From Halorientalis sp. LT38 (GTDB lineage Archaea > Halobacteriota > Halobacteria > Halobacteriales > Haloarculaceae): 64,000 nucleotides of DNA. The DNA is taken from positions 2,232,001 to 2,296,000 of the forward strand of contig NZ_JAYEZN010000001.1 of NCBI RefSeq assembly GCF_037031225.1, given 5' to 3'. Below are positions 23,949 through 32,866 of this stretch, piece by piece. A program made the position numbers and the translations under genes. Each line of letters starts with the position of its first letter. Position 1 is the stretch's first letter. The notes under the pieces were generated by a model that made no database searches, had not been told where the DNA came from, and worked only from the letters and a program-made list of their open reading frames with translations.

Positions 23949-25957
23949 AATTTCCCCAGCAACCGCCGATAGAACGCCTTCGACCGCTCGTCCCCGTCCT
24001 CGGCCAGTTTCTCGACGATCAACTCCGGCGTCGACCGCGCCAGTTCCCCCTTCACCGGCGACCGGTTGACCTCCAGTTCGCCGTCGGAGAGTCCGACGGC
24101 CTGGATGCCGTCCACCTGCACGTCGAAGTCCGCGGCGGCCCGGATCTCGCGGGCCAGGTGCGAGACGAACACCGCCGTCGCGCCGCGCTCGTCCAGGGCC
24201 TCGAGGATGCCGGCCATGATCTTCGCGCTCGCGCCCGGCTCGGTGATCGACTCCAGTTCGTCGACCAGCACGAGTTTGCGACCGGTCCGCTCCTCGCCTT
24301 CGGCGTCGTCGCCGACGCCGGTCACCAGACCGCCGAACTCCCGGAGGGTGGACTCGAAGGCCCCCGCGTCCAGCGTCCCCTGGGTCTTGGCGTGGTAGTG
24401 TAACTCGGCCAGGCGCTCGACTCTCGCCGATTCGGCCGGCACCGGCAACCCCATGTGCGCGAGGACGACGATCAGCGCCACCAGATCGAGCGTCGAGGTC
24501 TTCCCACCGCTGTTGACGCCCGAGAGCAGCGTCACGCCGTCGACGCCGTAATCGACGGGCTCCACCGCGTCGAAGGACACGTCGAGCAGCGGCGAGCGCC
24601 CGCCTTCGATGGCAAAGCCCGGCTCGTCGTCCGTGAGCGTCGGCATCGTGCAGTCGAACTCGCGGGCGAAGCGGGCCACCGCCAGTTCCACGTCCAGGGA
24701 CAGCGCCGCGTCGACCAGTTCCTCGGCGGCGGGTCGCGCGTCGGCCAGGTCGGCCGCGAGTTCGCGCTTCTGCCGGGTCGCCCGGCGGTCCCGGGCGGCT
24801 GTCAGTTCCTCGCGGAGGCGGCTGACGACGGCCTCGTCGCGCTCGACGGGGAAGGTGGGTTCCTCCGGGAACGCCTGCCGGGCGATGCTCTCGGTGTCGC
24901 GCAACTGGAGCGCGTCCACGAGCTGGTCGCGGGCGGCCGCCACCGCGTCGGCGTACTCGTCGGCGAGTTCGCGGTCCAGAAGCGAGTCGACGCCCGCGCC
25001 GCGTTCGACCAGCGAGAGCAGGTCCGCGCCCTCGATGGTGACGTCGCGCTCCTCGATGGCCTCGCGGAGGCGGTCGTTGGCCACCGACTCGGCGGTCGAG
25101 ACCGCGGCGTCGAGGTCGTCGACGGCGGTACTCAGCCGGTCGAGTTCCTCGTCGCCTTTGACTCGGCCGTCGGCGTCCAGTCTGGCGAGTCCGTCCGCAA
25201 GCGCGTCCAGATCGACGGGGGCGTCGAGGCCCGCCTCGCGGGCGACCGTCGCGGCCGCCTGCAGGCTCTCGCGGTTGCGGGCGAAGAAGGTCAGGACGCG
25301 CTCGGGGACGACCTCCGCCGGGCTCTCGAGGGCGGTCGGGTCGACGCGCACGTCGCCGTCGACCTCGACGCCGGCGAAGGCTTCGTCGAGCGCGACGACG
25401 GTGGCGTACCCTCGCCCCAGTTCGGAGAGCTTTCGGGCGTCGTCGACGAGTTCGACGCTGACCTCGGGGACGACCTCCTGGGCGCGGGCGTAGGTCTCGG
25501 CGTCCCCCGTGGCGAGACAGCGGTCCCGGATCCGCAGGTCGCCGGGCGTTTCGAGTGGCTCGACGTCTGCCAGGGCCTCGCGGACGGCGGGGTCGGGCTC
25601 CCGTTCCATCGCGTCGGTCGCGAACGCCCGGACCTCCTCGATTCTCGACGCCGCGGCGCTGGGGTAGATCGTCTCCAGTCGCCGGGCGGCGTAGTCGGTG
25701 ACGGTCCGCTCCTGTACCAGGCCCAGCGCCTGTCGGTAGAGTTCGCGGGCCCGCTCGGTACCGAGAAAGCCGCCCGGGTCGTCGTGGTCGCGTCTGATCG
25801 CGCCGCGGGCGATGCGGGCCGCACGCCCGTCGCTGATACCCGGTGCGCGGGCGATGGCGGCCACGTCGCCCTCCCGGAGGGCGCGCTCGGGGTCGTCGAG
25901 TTCGGCCAGCCGCTCGGCCGTCTTCGCGCCGACTCCCGGAATCGCTTCCAGCTCCAT
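23945..25957 (-). CDS. MutS-like ATPase with N-terminal helix-hairpin-helix
   Basis: A 670-residue protein. Residues 1-60 contain a helix-hairpin-helix pair (MELEAIPGVGAKTAERLAEL, then APGISDGRAARIARG). A long helical core follows, then a C-terminal MutS domain V ATPase with Walker A LLSGVNSGGKTSTLDL, the signature region AGAFESTLREFGGLVTG, Walker B KLVLVDELESITEPG, and a conserved His in VFVSHLAREI. There is no mismatch-recognition domain I and no Smr nuclease domain, so it belongs with the archaeal MutS5/MutS2-like group, not with canonical MutS. A role in recombination or structure-specific DNA handling is inferred. It is monocistronic. Confidence 0.85.
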   Translation of the reverse strand: MELEAIPGVGAKTAERLAELDDPERALREGDVAAIARAPGISDGRAARIARGAIRRDHDDPGGFLGTERARELYRQALGLVQERTVTDYAARRLETIYPSAAASRIEEVRAFATDAMEREPDPAVREALADVEPLETPGDLRIRDRCLATGDAETYARAQEVVPEVSVELVDDARKLSELGRGYATVVALDEAFAGVEVDGDVRVDPTALESPAEVVPERVLTFFARNRESLQAAATVAREAGLDAPVDLDALADGLARLDADGRVKGDEELDRLSTAVDDLDAAVSTAESVANDRLREAIEERDVTIEGADLLSLVERGAGVDSLLDRELADEYADAVAAARDQLVDALQLRDTESIARQAFPEEPTFPVERDEAVVSRLREELTAARDRRATRQKRELAADLADARPAAEELVDAALSLDVELAVARFAREFDCTMPTLTDDEPGFAIEGGRSPLLDVSFDAVEPVDYGVDGVTLLSGVNSGGKTSTLDLVALIVVLAHMGLPVPAESARVERLAELHYHAKTQGTLDAGAFESTLREFGGLVTGVGDDAEGEERTGRKLVLVDELESITEPGASAKIMAGILEALDERGATAVFVSHLAREIRAAADFDVQVDGIQAVGLSDGELEVNRSPVKGELARSTPELIVEKLAEDGDERSKAFYRRLLGKF

Positions 25958-26002
25958 CGAGTGCGCACTACCGACCGCACCACAAAAGTGTTCCCGGGTC
26001 GC

Positions 26003-26818
26003 TCACGACGCGACCGTCCCGTCGGCGTCCGCCGCCTCCCCGTCCTCGTCGTCCGAACCGTCCCGATCCGCCTCGGCGTCGACGATGGCGTCCGCGACGG
26101 CCTCGGGATCCAGCGGTCGTTCGTCCCGGGGCGCGATCGTCGCCCCGTCGACCGCTGGCAGCGCCGCAGCGACCGTCCGGTAGGCTTCGGCAGCGGCGTG
26201 ATCCGGCGAGACGGCAGCCACCGGACCGCCCGTCTCGTGCGGGGGAACGACGGCCAGCAGGTAGTCGCCCAGTCGCTCGGCGGCTTCCCGCGCCTCGCGC
26301 CCCTCGCCGTGCGTCAGGACGGTCCCGATCGGCTCGGCACCCACGTCCGCGGCGAGGCCCGCCGTCCTGTTCGCATCGGCGACGGCGCCCGATTCGGGCG
26401 TCGCCACGGGGACGACGCCGTCGGCCTCCTGGTAGGCGATGACGGTCTCGTCCTGCAGGCCCGGGCCCGTGTCCACCAGCACCACGTCGTACGCGACCGA
26501 CAGCAGGTCCAGCACCTTCCGGAGTCGCGCTGGGTCCGCGTCGGCGAACGCGGTGAGGTCCCGCTCGCCCGGGATCACCGACAGCCCCGCGGGGCCGTCG
26601 ACGACGGCGTCCCTGACGGGCGTCTCGCCGGCCAGCACGCCGTGGAGCCCGCGCTCGCGGTCGAGGTTCAGCCGCCGGCCGACGTCCGGCATCGCGAGAT
26701 CCGCGTCGACGACGACCGCTTGCTCGGCCGTGCGTCCGAGGACGACCCCGAGGTTGATCGCCGTCGTCGTTTTGCCGACACCGCCCTTGCCCCCTGCCAC
26801 CGCGTACACGCCCCCCAT
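26003..26818 (-). CDS. MinD/ParA-like ATPase
   Basis: A 271-residue deviant-Walker-A ATPase: AGGKGGVGKTTTAINLG near the N-terminus, switch I VVDADLAMPDVGRRLNLD, and VVLVDTGPGLQDETV for Walker B. The C-terminal about 40 residues are an acidic Asp/Glu-rich tail with no MinD-type amphipathic membrane helix. It may therefore not act as a membrane oscillator. Haloarchaea have several MinD homologues that affect placement of motility and chemosensory complexes, and this may be one of them. It is divergent from larE across about 120 bp. A TATA-like GGAATATACC (minus strand, near 26848) precedes the ATG. Confidence 0.85.
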   Translation of the reverse strand: MGGVYAVAGGKGGVGKTTTAINLGVVLGRTAEQAVVVDADLAMPDVGRRLNLDRERGLHGVLAGETPVRDAVVDGPAGLSVIPGERDLTAFADADPARLRKVLDLLSVAYDVVLVDTGPGLQDETVIAYQEADGVVPVATPESGAVADANRTAGLAADVGAEPIGTVLTHGEGREAREAAERLGDYLLAVVPPHETGGPVAAVSPDHAAAEAYRTVAAALPAVDGATIAPRDERPLDPEAVADAIVDAEADRDGSDDEDGEAADADGTVAS

Positions 26819-26937
26819 TTGACGCGTCTCTCAGCGTCCGGCCGGTATATTCCTGCCGCTTCGCGCCGGCAATTTAGGCCCCAGGCTGCCGATCGCGAGA
26901 CGAGGGGCTTTTGCTGTGGGATCGCAAAGTCGGGGCC

Positions 26938-27834
26938 ATGGCTGCAGAGGACACGCAGGTCGACGCGGACGCGGTTTCGGAGAAAGTCGCGGCCGTCCGC
27001 GAGGACCTGGCCGACCGGGAAGCCGTCCTGGTCGCCTTCTCGGGCGGCGTGGACTCGAGCGTCGTCGCCGCCCTCGCCCACGACGCACTCGGCGCCGACG
27101 CCGTCGCCTGTACGGCAAAGAGCGAGACCCTCCCCGCCGCGGAACTCGAGGACGCGAACCAGGTCACCGACGAGATCGGCATCCGCCACGAGATCGTGGA
27201 GTTCTCCGAACTCGACAGTTCAGATTTCGTCGCGAACGACGGCGACCGCTGCTATCACTGCCGGTCGATGCGCCTCTCGGCGATGTTCGACGAGGCGCGC
27301 GACCAGGGAATCGACGTGGTCTGCGACGGCACCAACGCCTCCGACCCCGGCGAGGGCCACCGTCCCGGCCTCCGGGCCGTCGAGGAACTGAACGCCTACT
27401 CCCCCCTGTTGGAACACGGCATCACGAAACCCGAAGTCAGGGAGATCGCCCGCCGCTACGACCTCTCGGTCGCGGACAAGCCCTCCATGGCCTGTCTCTC
27501 CTCGCGGATCCCGACGGGCCTGGAAGTCACCGAGGAACGCCTCTCGCGCATCGAGAAGGCCGAACGGCTCCTGCGGACCTGGGGCTTCGAGCAGTTCCGC
27601 GTGCGCGACCACGACGATCTCGCCCGCATCGAGGTCGCCGAAGACGAACTCGACGTGGCGCTGGACCCCGACTTCGTCCGGGCCGCTCGCGACCACATCG
27701 GCGACCTCGGCTTCGAGCACGTCACGCTCGACCTCCACGGCTACCAGACCGGGAGCGTCAGCCCGGACGAGGAGGACGACGACGAACCGCTGGTCGAGGA
27801 CGTGTTCAGTACGGACTACCCGACGAGCGAGTGA
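26938..27834 (+). CDS. larE: LarE-type sulfur insertion enzyme (PP-loop)
   Basis: A 298-residue N-type ATP pyrophosphatase of the LarE family, which inserts sulfur into the pincer nucleotide of lactate racemase-type enzymes. The PP-loop is AFSGGVDSS (34-41). Three cysteines are placed as C105-x2-C108 (RCYHCR) and C186 (MACLSSR). This is the arrangement of LarE proteins thought to hold a 4Fe-4S cluster, unlike the single sacrificial-Cys enzymes. The last about 25 residues are acidic. ATG at 26938 chosen. larB is 11.5 kb away. The partner LarC and the racemase are not seen, so whether the pathway is complete is unknown. Confidence 0.87.
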   Translation: MAAEDTQVDADAVSEKVAAVREDLADREAVLVAFSGGVDSSVVAALAHDALGADAVACTAKSETLPAAELEDANQVTDEIGIRHEIVEFSELDSSDFVANDGDRCYHCRSMRLSAMFDEARDQGIDVVCDGTNASDPGEGHRPGLRAVEELNAYSPLLEHGITKPEVREIARRYDLSVADKPSMACLSSRIPTGLEVTEERLSRIEKAERLLRTWGFEQFRVRDHDDLARIEVAEDELDVALDPDFVRAARDHIGDLGFEHVTLDLHGYQTGSVSPDEEDDDEPLVEDVFSTDYPTSE

Positions 27835-27855
27835 GCGATCGGCGCGCTCGCGCCG

Positions 27856-28494
27856 TCACTCCACCGTGTCCAGTTCCCGATCCTCGACTTCGTTCTCCCG
27901 CACCACGTCGGTCTCGCCGGTCTCGTCGTCGTACCGCAGTTCGTTCACCGCGCAGTTGCGCTGTGAGAGCGTCGAGATCGCCGTCGGCAGGTCCGTCCCA
28001 CGAACGTGCGCGAGCAGGACGTAGATCGGGCCGCCGTGGGTCACCACCAGCACTTCCTCGTCCGGGCCGGCCTGTTCCAGCAGGTCGTCCCACGCCACCA
28101 GGACGCGCTCGCGGGCCTGCAGGAGGCTCTCCCCGCCGGTGGGGCAACTCTCCAGGCCGAGCATCCCAATGGAGCCGCGGTGTTCGGGGAACTCGCCGAA
28201 GACCTGCTCGTAGGTGAGGCCCTGGAACTCGCCGAAGGAGCGCTCGCGCCAGCCCCTCGTGAACTCGGGTTCGGGAAAGGGCCCGACGTCCCGGAGCTGG
28301 GCCGTGGTCTCGCGGGTGCGCCGGAGGTCGGAGGCGAGGATTCGATCGAAGTCGTACGCGTCGGCGAGGTGGCGGCCGGCGGCGCGGGCCTGGCGGCGGC
28401 CGCGGTCGTTCAGCGGCGAGGCCGCCCACCCCTGGATGCGTCCCTCGCGGTTCCACTCGGTCTCGCCGTGCCGGAGCGCCACGACCGTAGTCAT
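27856..28494 (-). CDS. Histidine phosphatase family protein (phosphoglycerate mutase-like)
   Basis: A 212-residue member of the histidine phosphatase superfamily. The phosphoacceptor motif is ALRHGETEWN (His9). The second Arg lies in ASDLRRTRETT and the C-terminal catalytic His in VVTHGGPIYVLL. RERSFGEFQGLTYEQV is typical of cofactor-dependent PGM-like phosphatases such as CobC or broad-specificity enzymes. Substrate cannot be deduced. It converges on larE with about 20 bp between. Confidence 0.9.
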   Translation of the reverse strand: MTTVVALRHGETEWNREGRIQGWAASPLNDRGRRQARAAGRHLADAYDFDRILASDLRRTRETTAQLRDVGPFPEPEFTRGWRERSFGEFQGLTYEQVFGEFPEHRGSIGMLGLESCPTGGESLLQARERVLVAWDDLLEQAGPDEEVLVVTHGGPIYVLLAHVRGTDLPTAISTLSQRNCAVNELRYDDETGETDVVRENEVEDRELDTVE

Positions 28495-28535
28495 CGCCAG
28501 TGGGTTCGACGGCCGCCGAAAAGAGCTTCGGGTTT

Positions 28536-29870
28536 CTACGCGGCGCGCCGCCAGCGCCAGAGCGCCAGGCCGCCCTCGTACACCGCCAGGACCGCGGCGA
28601 CGGCGACGGCCATCTCGACCGTGGAGAGCAGGGTCACGTCCAGGTCAGCGAGCAGGCGCGGGTCCGGGCTGGCCAGGTAGCCGGCCGCCACCGCGCCGAG
28701 CCAGACCGGGACCCGGATCCGGGCCAGCGCCCGGCGGAGCCGCCGGGGCGCGTCGTACCGGCGGAGCAGGTAGTTGAGACCCTCGAAGACGGCGATCACC
28801 GAGAGGCCGACGACGACCGGCGTCGCCGAGGTCAGGCCGAGATAGGCCAGCGCGTCGACGAAGACCTGCGGGAGGCTGCCGTAGTAGCCCGCCGGCATGG
28901 GGGCCGGGCCGGCGACGTAGCCGGCGGCCGCGGTGAGAGTGTAGACGAGCGGGCGCAGCGAGGCGGCCTGCTCGACGGCGGAGGTGTGGGCGTCTGCGCC
29001 GGTCCACCGGAGCAGGGCCAGCGTCCCCTCGAAGAGGACCACCATCGTCAGCGCGACCAGGATGGGGGCCATGCCGGTCGGGTCGGGGCTGAAGAAGAAC
29101 GCCAGGGTGAGGAACCCGCCCCAGAAGTAGAGGCGGCGGGACTCGAGCCACCGGCGGGTCGTGACGCCCATCATGATCGCGAGCATGACGAACAGTGGGA
29201 TCTGGAAGATGAAGGCGAAGAGGCCGAGCATCATCACCATCAGGTTGAACGTCTCGCTCAGCCCGAAGGCGATGACGGCCGCGCTCTCTGAGTAGTAGAG
29301 GAAGTACGTGAAGATGGCCGGCAGGACGAGGAAGAAGGCGAAGGAGACGCCCACGCCCGCGAGGATCAGGCTCGTCGGGACGGCCGCGAGGTAGTACTTC
29401 CGTTCGCGGGGGTAGAGCCCGGGCCGCATGAACAGGTAGGTCTCGTAGACGAACAGGGGGAGGGCGACGATGAACCCGGCCAGCGTGGCGACCTTCAGCC
29501 GGGCGACCATCAGCGCCAGCGGGTGGTAGACCCGCGGGCAGGCCGAAGAGGTGGTGACGGTCCCGCCGGGCGGCGGACACTGCGAGGCCGTCGCGGGGAG
29601 GAAGGAGAACCAGAGGAACTCGATCAGGCGGTCGGCGAAGGGAAAGGCGATGCCGGCGACGACGGCCATCGCGACGGCGACGACGCCGAGGCGGTGAACC
29701 ATCTCCTCGATGTGCTCCGTCAGCGGCATCTCCTCGTCGTCGGGGGCACCCGGCGTCCCGGTCCCCGTCCCCGCGCCGGGGGGTTCCCCGCCGGGGGTCG
29801 GATCGGGTTCCGGGCGGTCGGGGCCCTCGATGTCCATCTCGGAGTAGAGCCCCGGTTCGCCGTCGCTCAT
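28536..29870 (-). CDS. tatC: TatC-type twin-arginine translocase subunit (single TatC domain)
   Basis: The membrane receptor of the Tat pathway, which exports folded proteins and carries most secretion in haloarchaea. The protein has 444 residues: a Pro/Gly/Thr-rich N-terminal tail of about 45, then DEEMPLTEHIEEMVHRLG (the conserved TatC N-terminal motif), six TatC helices including FVYETYLFMRPGLYPRERKYYL, and a C-terminal extension with four or more additional helices. It corresponds to the TatCo type of Haloferax in having one TatC domain. Start ATG at 29870 (MSDGEPGLYSEMD). It is divergent from the double-TatC gene with 125 bp between, and no tatA is in the window. Confidence 0.93.
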   Translation of the reverse strand: MSDGEPGLYSEMDIEGPDRPEPDPTPGGEPPGAGTGTGTPGAPDDEEMPLTEHIEEMVHRLGVVAVAMAVVAGIAFPFADRLIEFLWFSFLPATASQCPPPGGTVTTSSACPRVYHPLALMVARLKVATLAGFIVALPLFVYETYLFMRPGLYPRERKYYLAAVPTSLILAGVGVSFAFFLVLPAIFTYFLYYSESAAVIAFGLSETFNLMVMMLGLFAFIFQIPLFVMLAIMMGVTTRRWLESRRLYFWGGFLTLAFFFSPDPTGMAPILVALTMVVLFEGTLALLRWTGADAHTSAVEQAASLRPLVYTLTAAAGYVAGPAPMPAGYYGSLPQVFVDALAYLGLTSATPVVVGLSVIAVFEGLNYLLRRYDAPRRLRRALARIRVPVWLGAVAAGYLASPDPRLLADLDVTLLSTVEMAVAVAAVLAVYEGGLALWRWRRAA

Positions 29871-29897
29871 GTGGGCGGGGATAGCCGATGGCCCGTT

Positions 29898-29970
29898 GTA
29901 AACTTTCTTTTCCCGGCGCCGGCCGGCGCGGCGGAGGTCGCGGCCGCGCGCATCGAAAAGGTTGATAACT
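29898..29970. promoter_or_regulatory. Divergent promoters of the two tatC genes
   Basis: The gap has two A/T-rich patches. AAAGAAAGTTTACAA on the minus strand (about 29898-29912) lies 28-42 bp before the 29870 ATG. GAAAAGGTTGATAACT on the plus strand (about 29954-29969) lies 27-42 bp before the 29996 ATG. Each is at TATA distance for its gene. Confidence 0.5.
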
Positions 29971-29995
29971 GCGAGCGGGCAACCCACGGACGATA

Positions 29996-32218
29996 ATGTC
30001 CGGGGCCGTCGACGAGGACACCCGCCGCGCCGTCCAGAGCGGGCGCGAGACCGTGGGCGCGATGCTGTCGTCCGCACAGTCACACCTCCAGAAGGTGTTC
30101 ATCGTCGCCGTCCTCGGCCTGATGGGGACCATCTACGGCCTCCGGGAGTTCGGCTGGACGATCCTGAAACGCGACATGCTCTCCCGCCTCGGCCCGGAAG
30201 TCGCAGACGAGGTCGTCATCGTCGCGCGGACGCCCTTCGACGTGATCCTGTTGCAGGTGAAGATCGGCCTCGCCGTCGGCCTGATCCTCGCCATCCCGCT
30301 GTTCGTCTGGTACTCCCGGGACGGCCTCCGCGAACGCGGCCTCTGGCCGGGCGAACGCGTCGCCCGCTGGAAGGTCGCCGCCATCGGATTGCTCGCCCTC
30401 GGCCTGTCGGCCGTCGGTATCTCCTACGCCTACTTCCTGTTTTTCCCCATCATGTTCGAGTTCCTGGCGACCAACGCCTACAACGTCGGGTTCCAGCCCA
30501 CCTACTCCATCGTCAAGTGGGCGGAGTTCATCTTCATGCTGACCGTCTCCTTCGGCCTGGCGGCCCAGTTGCCCCTGGCGATGAGCGGGCTCGCCTACAC
30601 CGGGATCGTCCCCTACGAGACCTTTCGGGACAAGTGGCGCCACGCAGTGGTCGGCATCTTCGTCTTCGGCGCGCTCTTCTCCCCGCCCGAGCCGTTCACG
30701 CAGATCATGTGGGCGATCCCGCTGATCGTCCTCTATGCCTTCTCGCTCCAGCTGACGCGGATCGTCGTCGTCGCCAAACGGAGCGGGAGCGAGGTGGACG
30801 CGCCGGGCGTCGCCCGCGACCACTGGAACCTGCTGGCCGGCGTCGCCTTCGTCGCCTTCGTCGCCGTCTACGGCTTCTACACCCGCGGCGGCGTCGAGGC
30901 CGCCAACGGACTCATCGCCTCGGTCCCCGTCGAGTCCTCGTTCCGCCTCGCCCAGCCCGGTTTCTTCGGCCTCCCAGTGGAAATCGCGACGGGACTGGTC
31001 GGGGTCGTCGTCGCCCTGCTCTCCGCCGGGGTCGCCCTGCTCCTCTTGCTCTCGCGAGCCCTCGGCGACGCCGACCAGGGCGTGACCGGTCCCGCGCCGG
31101 CCAGTGCCGGGTCGCCTGCCGAGATCGACCTCGCGAACCTCGACGTCGGCGGCGTGCGCGCGGCCCCGCCGGAAGTCTTCGAGGAGCTCTCGGAGGACGA
31201 GGCCGTCGCGAAAGCCCGCGCGGCGATGGACGACGAGCAGCCCGCGAAGGCCGAGGCGATCCTCGACCGCTTCGACGAGATCCAGGCGCGACTCGAAGCC
31301 CGCGAGGAGCGCGCCGCGGAGACCGACGAGTCCGGCGAGGCCCCCACGACCGAGGCCGAGGAGGAGAGCGGGACGGCGAAACAGACGGCCGCCGGGATGG
31401 TCGACGCGTTCACCGAGGACGAGACCACCGAGGAGGACATCGGCGGCTACTACTACGACGTCGCGTTCATCGTCGACTCGCTGACCTCGAAGGCCTTCCG
31501 GATCGTGGGCCTGTTCATGCTCGTGATGGGCGGGTCGTTCATCTGGCTCTACTCGGGCGGCATTCGGAAGATCAAGGACGTCTTCTTCAGGCAGATGCCC
31601 GGCGGCATAGACGCGAGCGTCGACATCGTCACGCTCCACCCGGTCGAGGCGCTCATCTTCGAGATCAAGTTCTCGACGCTGTTGGCCATCGTCACGGTGC
31701 TCCCGCTGGTGCTGTACTACGCCTGGCCGTCGATGAAGGAGCGGGGCTGGGTCCGCGGCGACCCCCGGGTGATGCTGGTCTGGGGCGGGTCGCTGATCGT
31801 CGGGATCGTCCTGGGGAGCGCGATCGGTTTCCTCTACGTCGCGCCCTCCGTCATCTCCTGGCTGGCCGCCGACTCGATCAACGCCAACATGATCATCGCC
31901 TACCGGATCAACAACTTCGGCTGGCTGGTCATCTACACGACCGTGGGGATCGGCCTGCTCATGGAGATCCCCGTCTCGATGGCGCTGTTCCACGTCGGCG
32001 GCGTCGCCTCCTTCCACACCCAGCGCAAGTACTGGCGCCAGGTCGTCGTCGGGATGTTCGCCCTCGCCGCGTTCATCTCGCCCCGGGGCGTGTTCACCAT
32101 GTTGCTCATGGCCGTCCCCGCCGCCCTGGCCTTCCTCGTCGGGCTTGGGCTCCTGTGGCTGATCACCCTGGGCGGGCGCCGAGGTCGGCCCCGGCCCGCG
32201 GACGCGAGCGCGGACTAG
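29996..32218 (+). CDS. Double-domain TatC protein (TatCt type)
   Basis: A 740-residue fusion of two TatC-like domains, an arrangement known from haloarchaeal TatCt. Domain 1 spans about residues 20-340 and includes IPLFVWYSRDGLRERGLWPGERVARW. An acidic, helical hydrophilic linker of about 120 residues follows (about 365-485, rich in E, D and A with REERAAE-like runs). Domain 2 runs to the end and includes PVEALIFEIKFSTLLAIVTVLPLVLYYAWPSMKERGW. About 14 helices in total. One polypeptide could provide two TatC units with the linker in the cytoplasm. It pairs with the divergent single TatC gene, and in Haloferax the two kinds have different substrates. Confidence 0.92.
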   Translation: MSGAVDEDTRRAVQSGRETVGAMLSSAQSHLQKVFIVAVLGLMGTIYGLREFGWTILKRDMLSRLGPEVADEVVIVARTPFDVILLQVKIGLAVGLILAIPLFVWYSRDGLRERGLWPGERVARWKVAAIGLLALGLSAVGISYAYFLFFPIMFEFLATNAYNVGFQPTYSIVKWAEFIFMLTVSFGLAAQLPLAMSGLAYTGIVPYETFRDKWRHAVVGIFVFGALFSPPEPFTQIMWAIPLIVLYAFSLQLTRIVVVAKRSGSEVDAPGVARDHWNLLAGVAFVAFVAVYGFYTRGGVEAANGLIASVPVESSFRLAQPGFFGLPVEIATGLVGVVVALLSAGVALLLLLSRALGDADQGVTGPAPASAGSPAEIDLANLDVGGVRAAPPEVFEELSEDEAVAKARAAMDDEQPAKAEAILDRFDEIQARLEAREERAAETDESGEAPTTEAEEESGTAKQTAAGMVDAFTEDETTEEDIGGYYYDVAFIVDSLTSKAFRIVGLFMLVMGGSFIWLYSGGIRKIKDVFFRQMPGGIDASVDIVTLHPVEALIFEIKFSTLLAIVTVLPLVLYYAWPSMKERGWVRGDPRVMLVWGGSLIVGIVLGSAIGFLYVAPSVISWLAADSINANMIIAYRINNFGWLVIYTTVGIGLLMEIPVSMALFHVGGVASFHTQRKYWRQVVVGMFALAAFISPRGVFTMLLMAVPAALAFLVGLGLLWLITLGGRRGRPRPADASAD

Positions 32219-32333
32219 ACGGTTCGACAACGGTTCGACCTCCCGCGACTCGCAATCGATCGGCTCTCCCTCGCAACCAGCGCGCACCCAGCCTGTCGAT
32301 TGGACTTTCCAGTGGGGCAGAGTATCCGACGAT

Positions 32334-32648
32334 ATGGGAGACGAGGAGGCGACCGGCCGTCGCGAGGGGGAGGAACGGATCTATCATCGGAAGATCGAAC
32401 CCGAACCGGAGGACGCCGACTACCGGCTCCTGCGGCTGATCGCGGACGTCGAGGGGGTCGACGTGACCGAGTTGCCGCCGATCTACGACCGGATCGACCA
32501 CCTCGTCAGTCACATGTACGAGAACCCCCCGTCCCCCGAGGCCCAGGCCCGGCTCGAGTTCTCCTACTACGGCTACCGCATCACGCTCGACCAGGACGGC
32601 AACGTCTCGCTGATGAAACTCGCCGACGGCCCACTCGGAGGGGCCTGA
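32334..32648 (+). CDS. HalOD1 output-domain protein
   Basis: A 104-residue stand-alone HalOD1 (halobacterial output domain 1) protein: a polar N-terminal stretch, YRLLRLIADVEGVDVTELPPIYDRIDHLV, then EFSYYGYRITLDQDGNVSL. The domain is often found in signalling proteins, and its molecular role is not established. A similar but shorter copy lies at 50.6 kb. It is followed 44 bp later by the RHH regulator gene on the same strand, but an A/T patch between (AATAATACCCGGG) suggests the regulator has its own promoter. Confidence 0.8.
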   Translation: MGDEEATGRREGEERIYHRKIEPEPEDADYRLLRLIADVEGVDVTELPPIYDRIDHLVSHMYENPPSPEAQARLEFSYYGYRITLDQDGNVSLMKLADGPLGGA

Positions 32649-32692
32649 CCGGGTGGGAAACCGTTAAGCCGGGGTTCCAATAATACCCGGGT

Positions 32693-32866
32693 ATGCCCAA
32701 GATAAGCGTCGAGGTGCCCGCGGAGCTACTGCAGGACCTCGACGACCACGTCGGCACGGACGGGAAGTTCGTCAACCGCAGCGAAGCCATCCGGGCGTCG
32801 ATCCGGAAGACGCTGGACCAGCTGGACGACATCGACCAGCGACAGGGGCGACTCGATGACGAGTAA
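32693..32866 (+). CDS. Ribbon-helix-helix (CopG-type) DNA-binding protein
   Basis: A 57-residue RHH protein: strand PKISVEVPAELLQDLDDHV, then FVNRSEAIRASIRKTLDQLD, followed by a short acidic tail. It has the N-terminal half of NikR-type regulators but no C-terminal ligand domain. The ORF ends inside the next gene: the transporter ATG at 32856 lies 11 bp before the RHH stop codon, so the two are translationally coupled. The natural reading is a regulator or antitoxin-like partner of the transporter gene. No toxin is adjacent. Confidence 0.85.
   Translation: MPKISVEVPAELLQDLDDHVGTDGKFVNRSEAIRASIRKTLDQLDDIDQRQGRLDDE

Noticed and set aside
30080-32287. 735-codon open frame opposite the double TatC gene
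   Set aside because: Antisense of a high-GC gene. The composition is Asp/Glu/Gly/His/Arg-rich without hydrophobic cores, and no homology is apparent.
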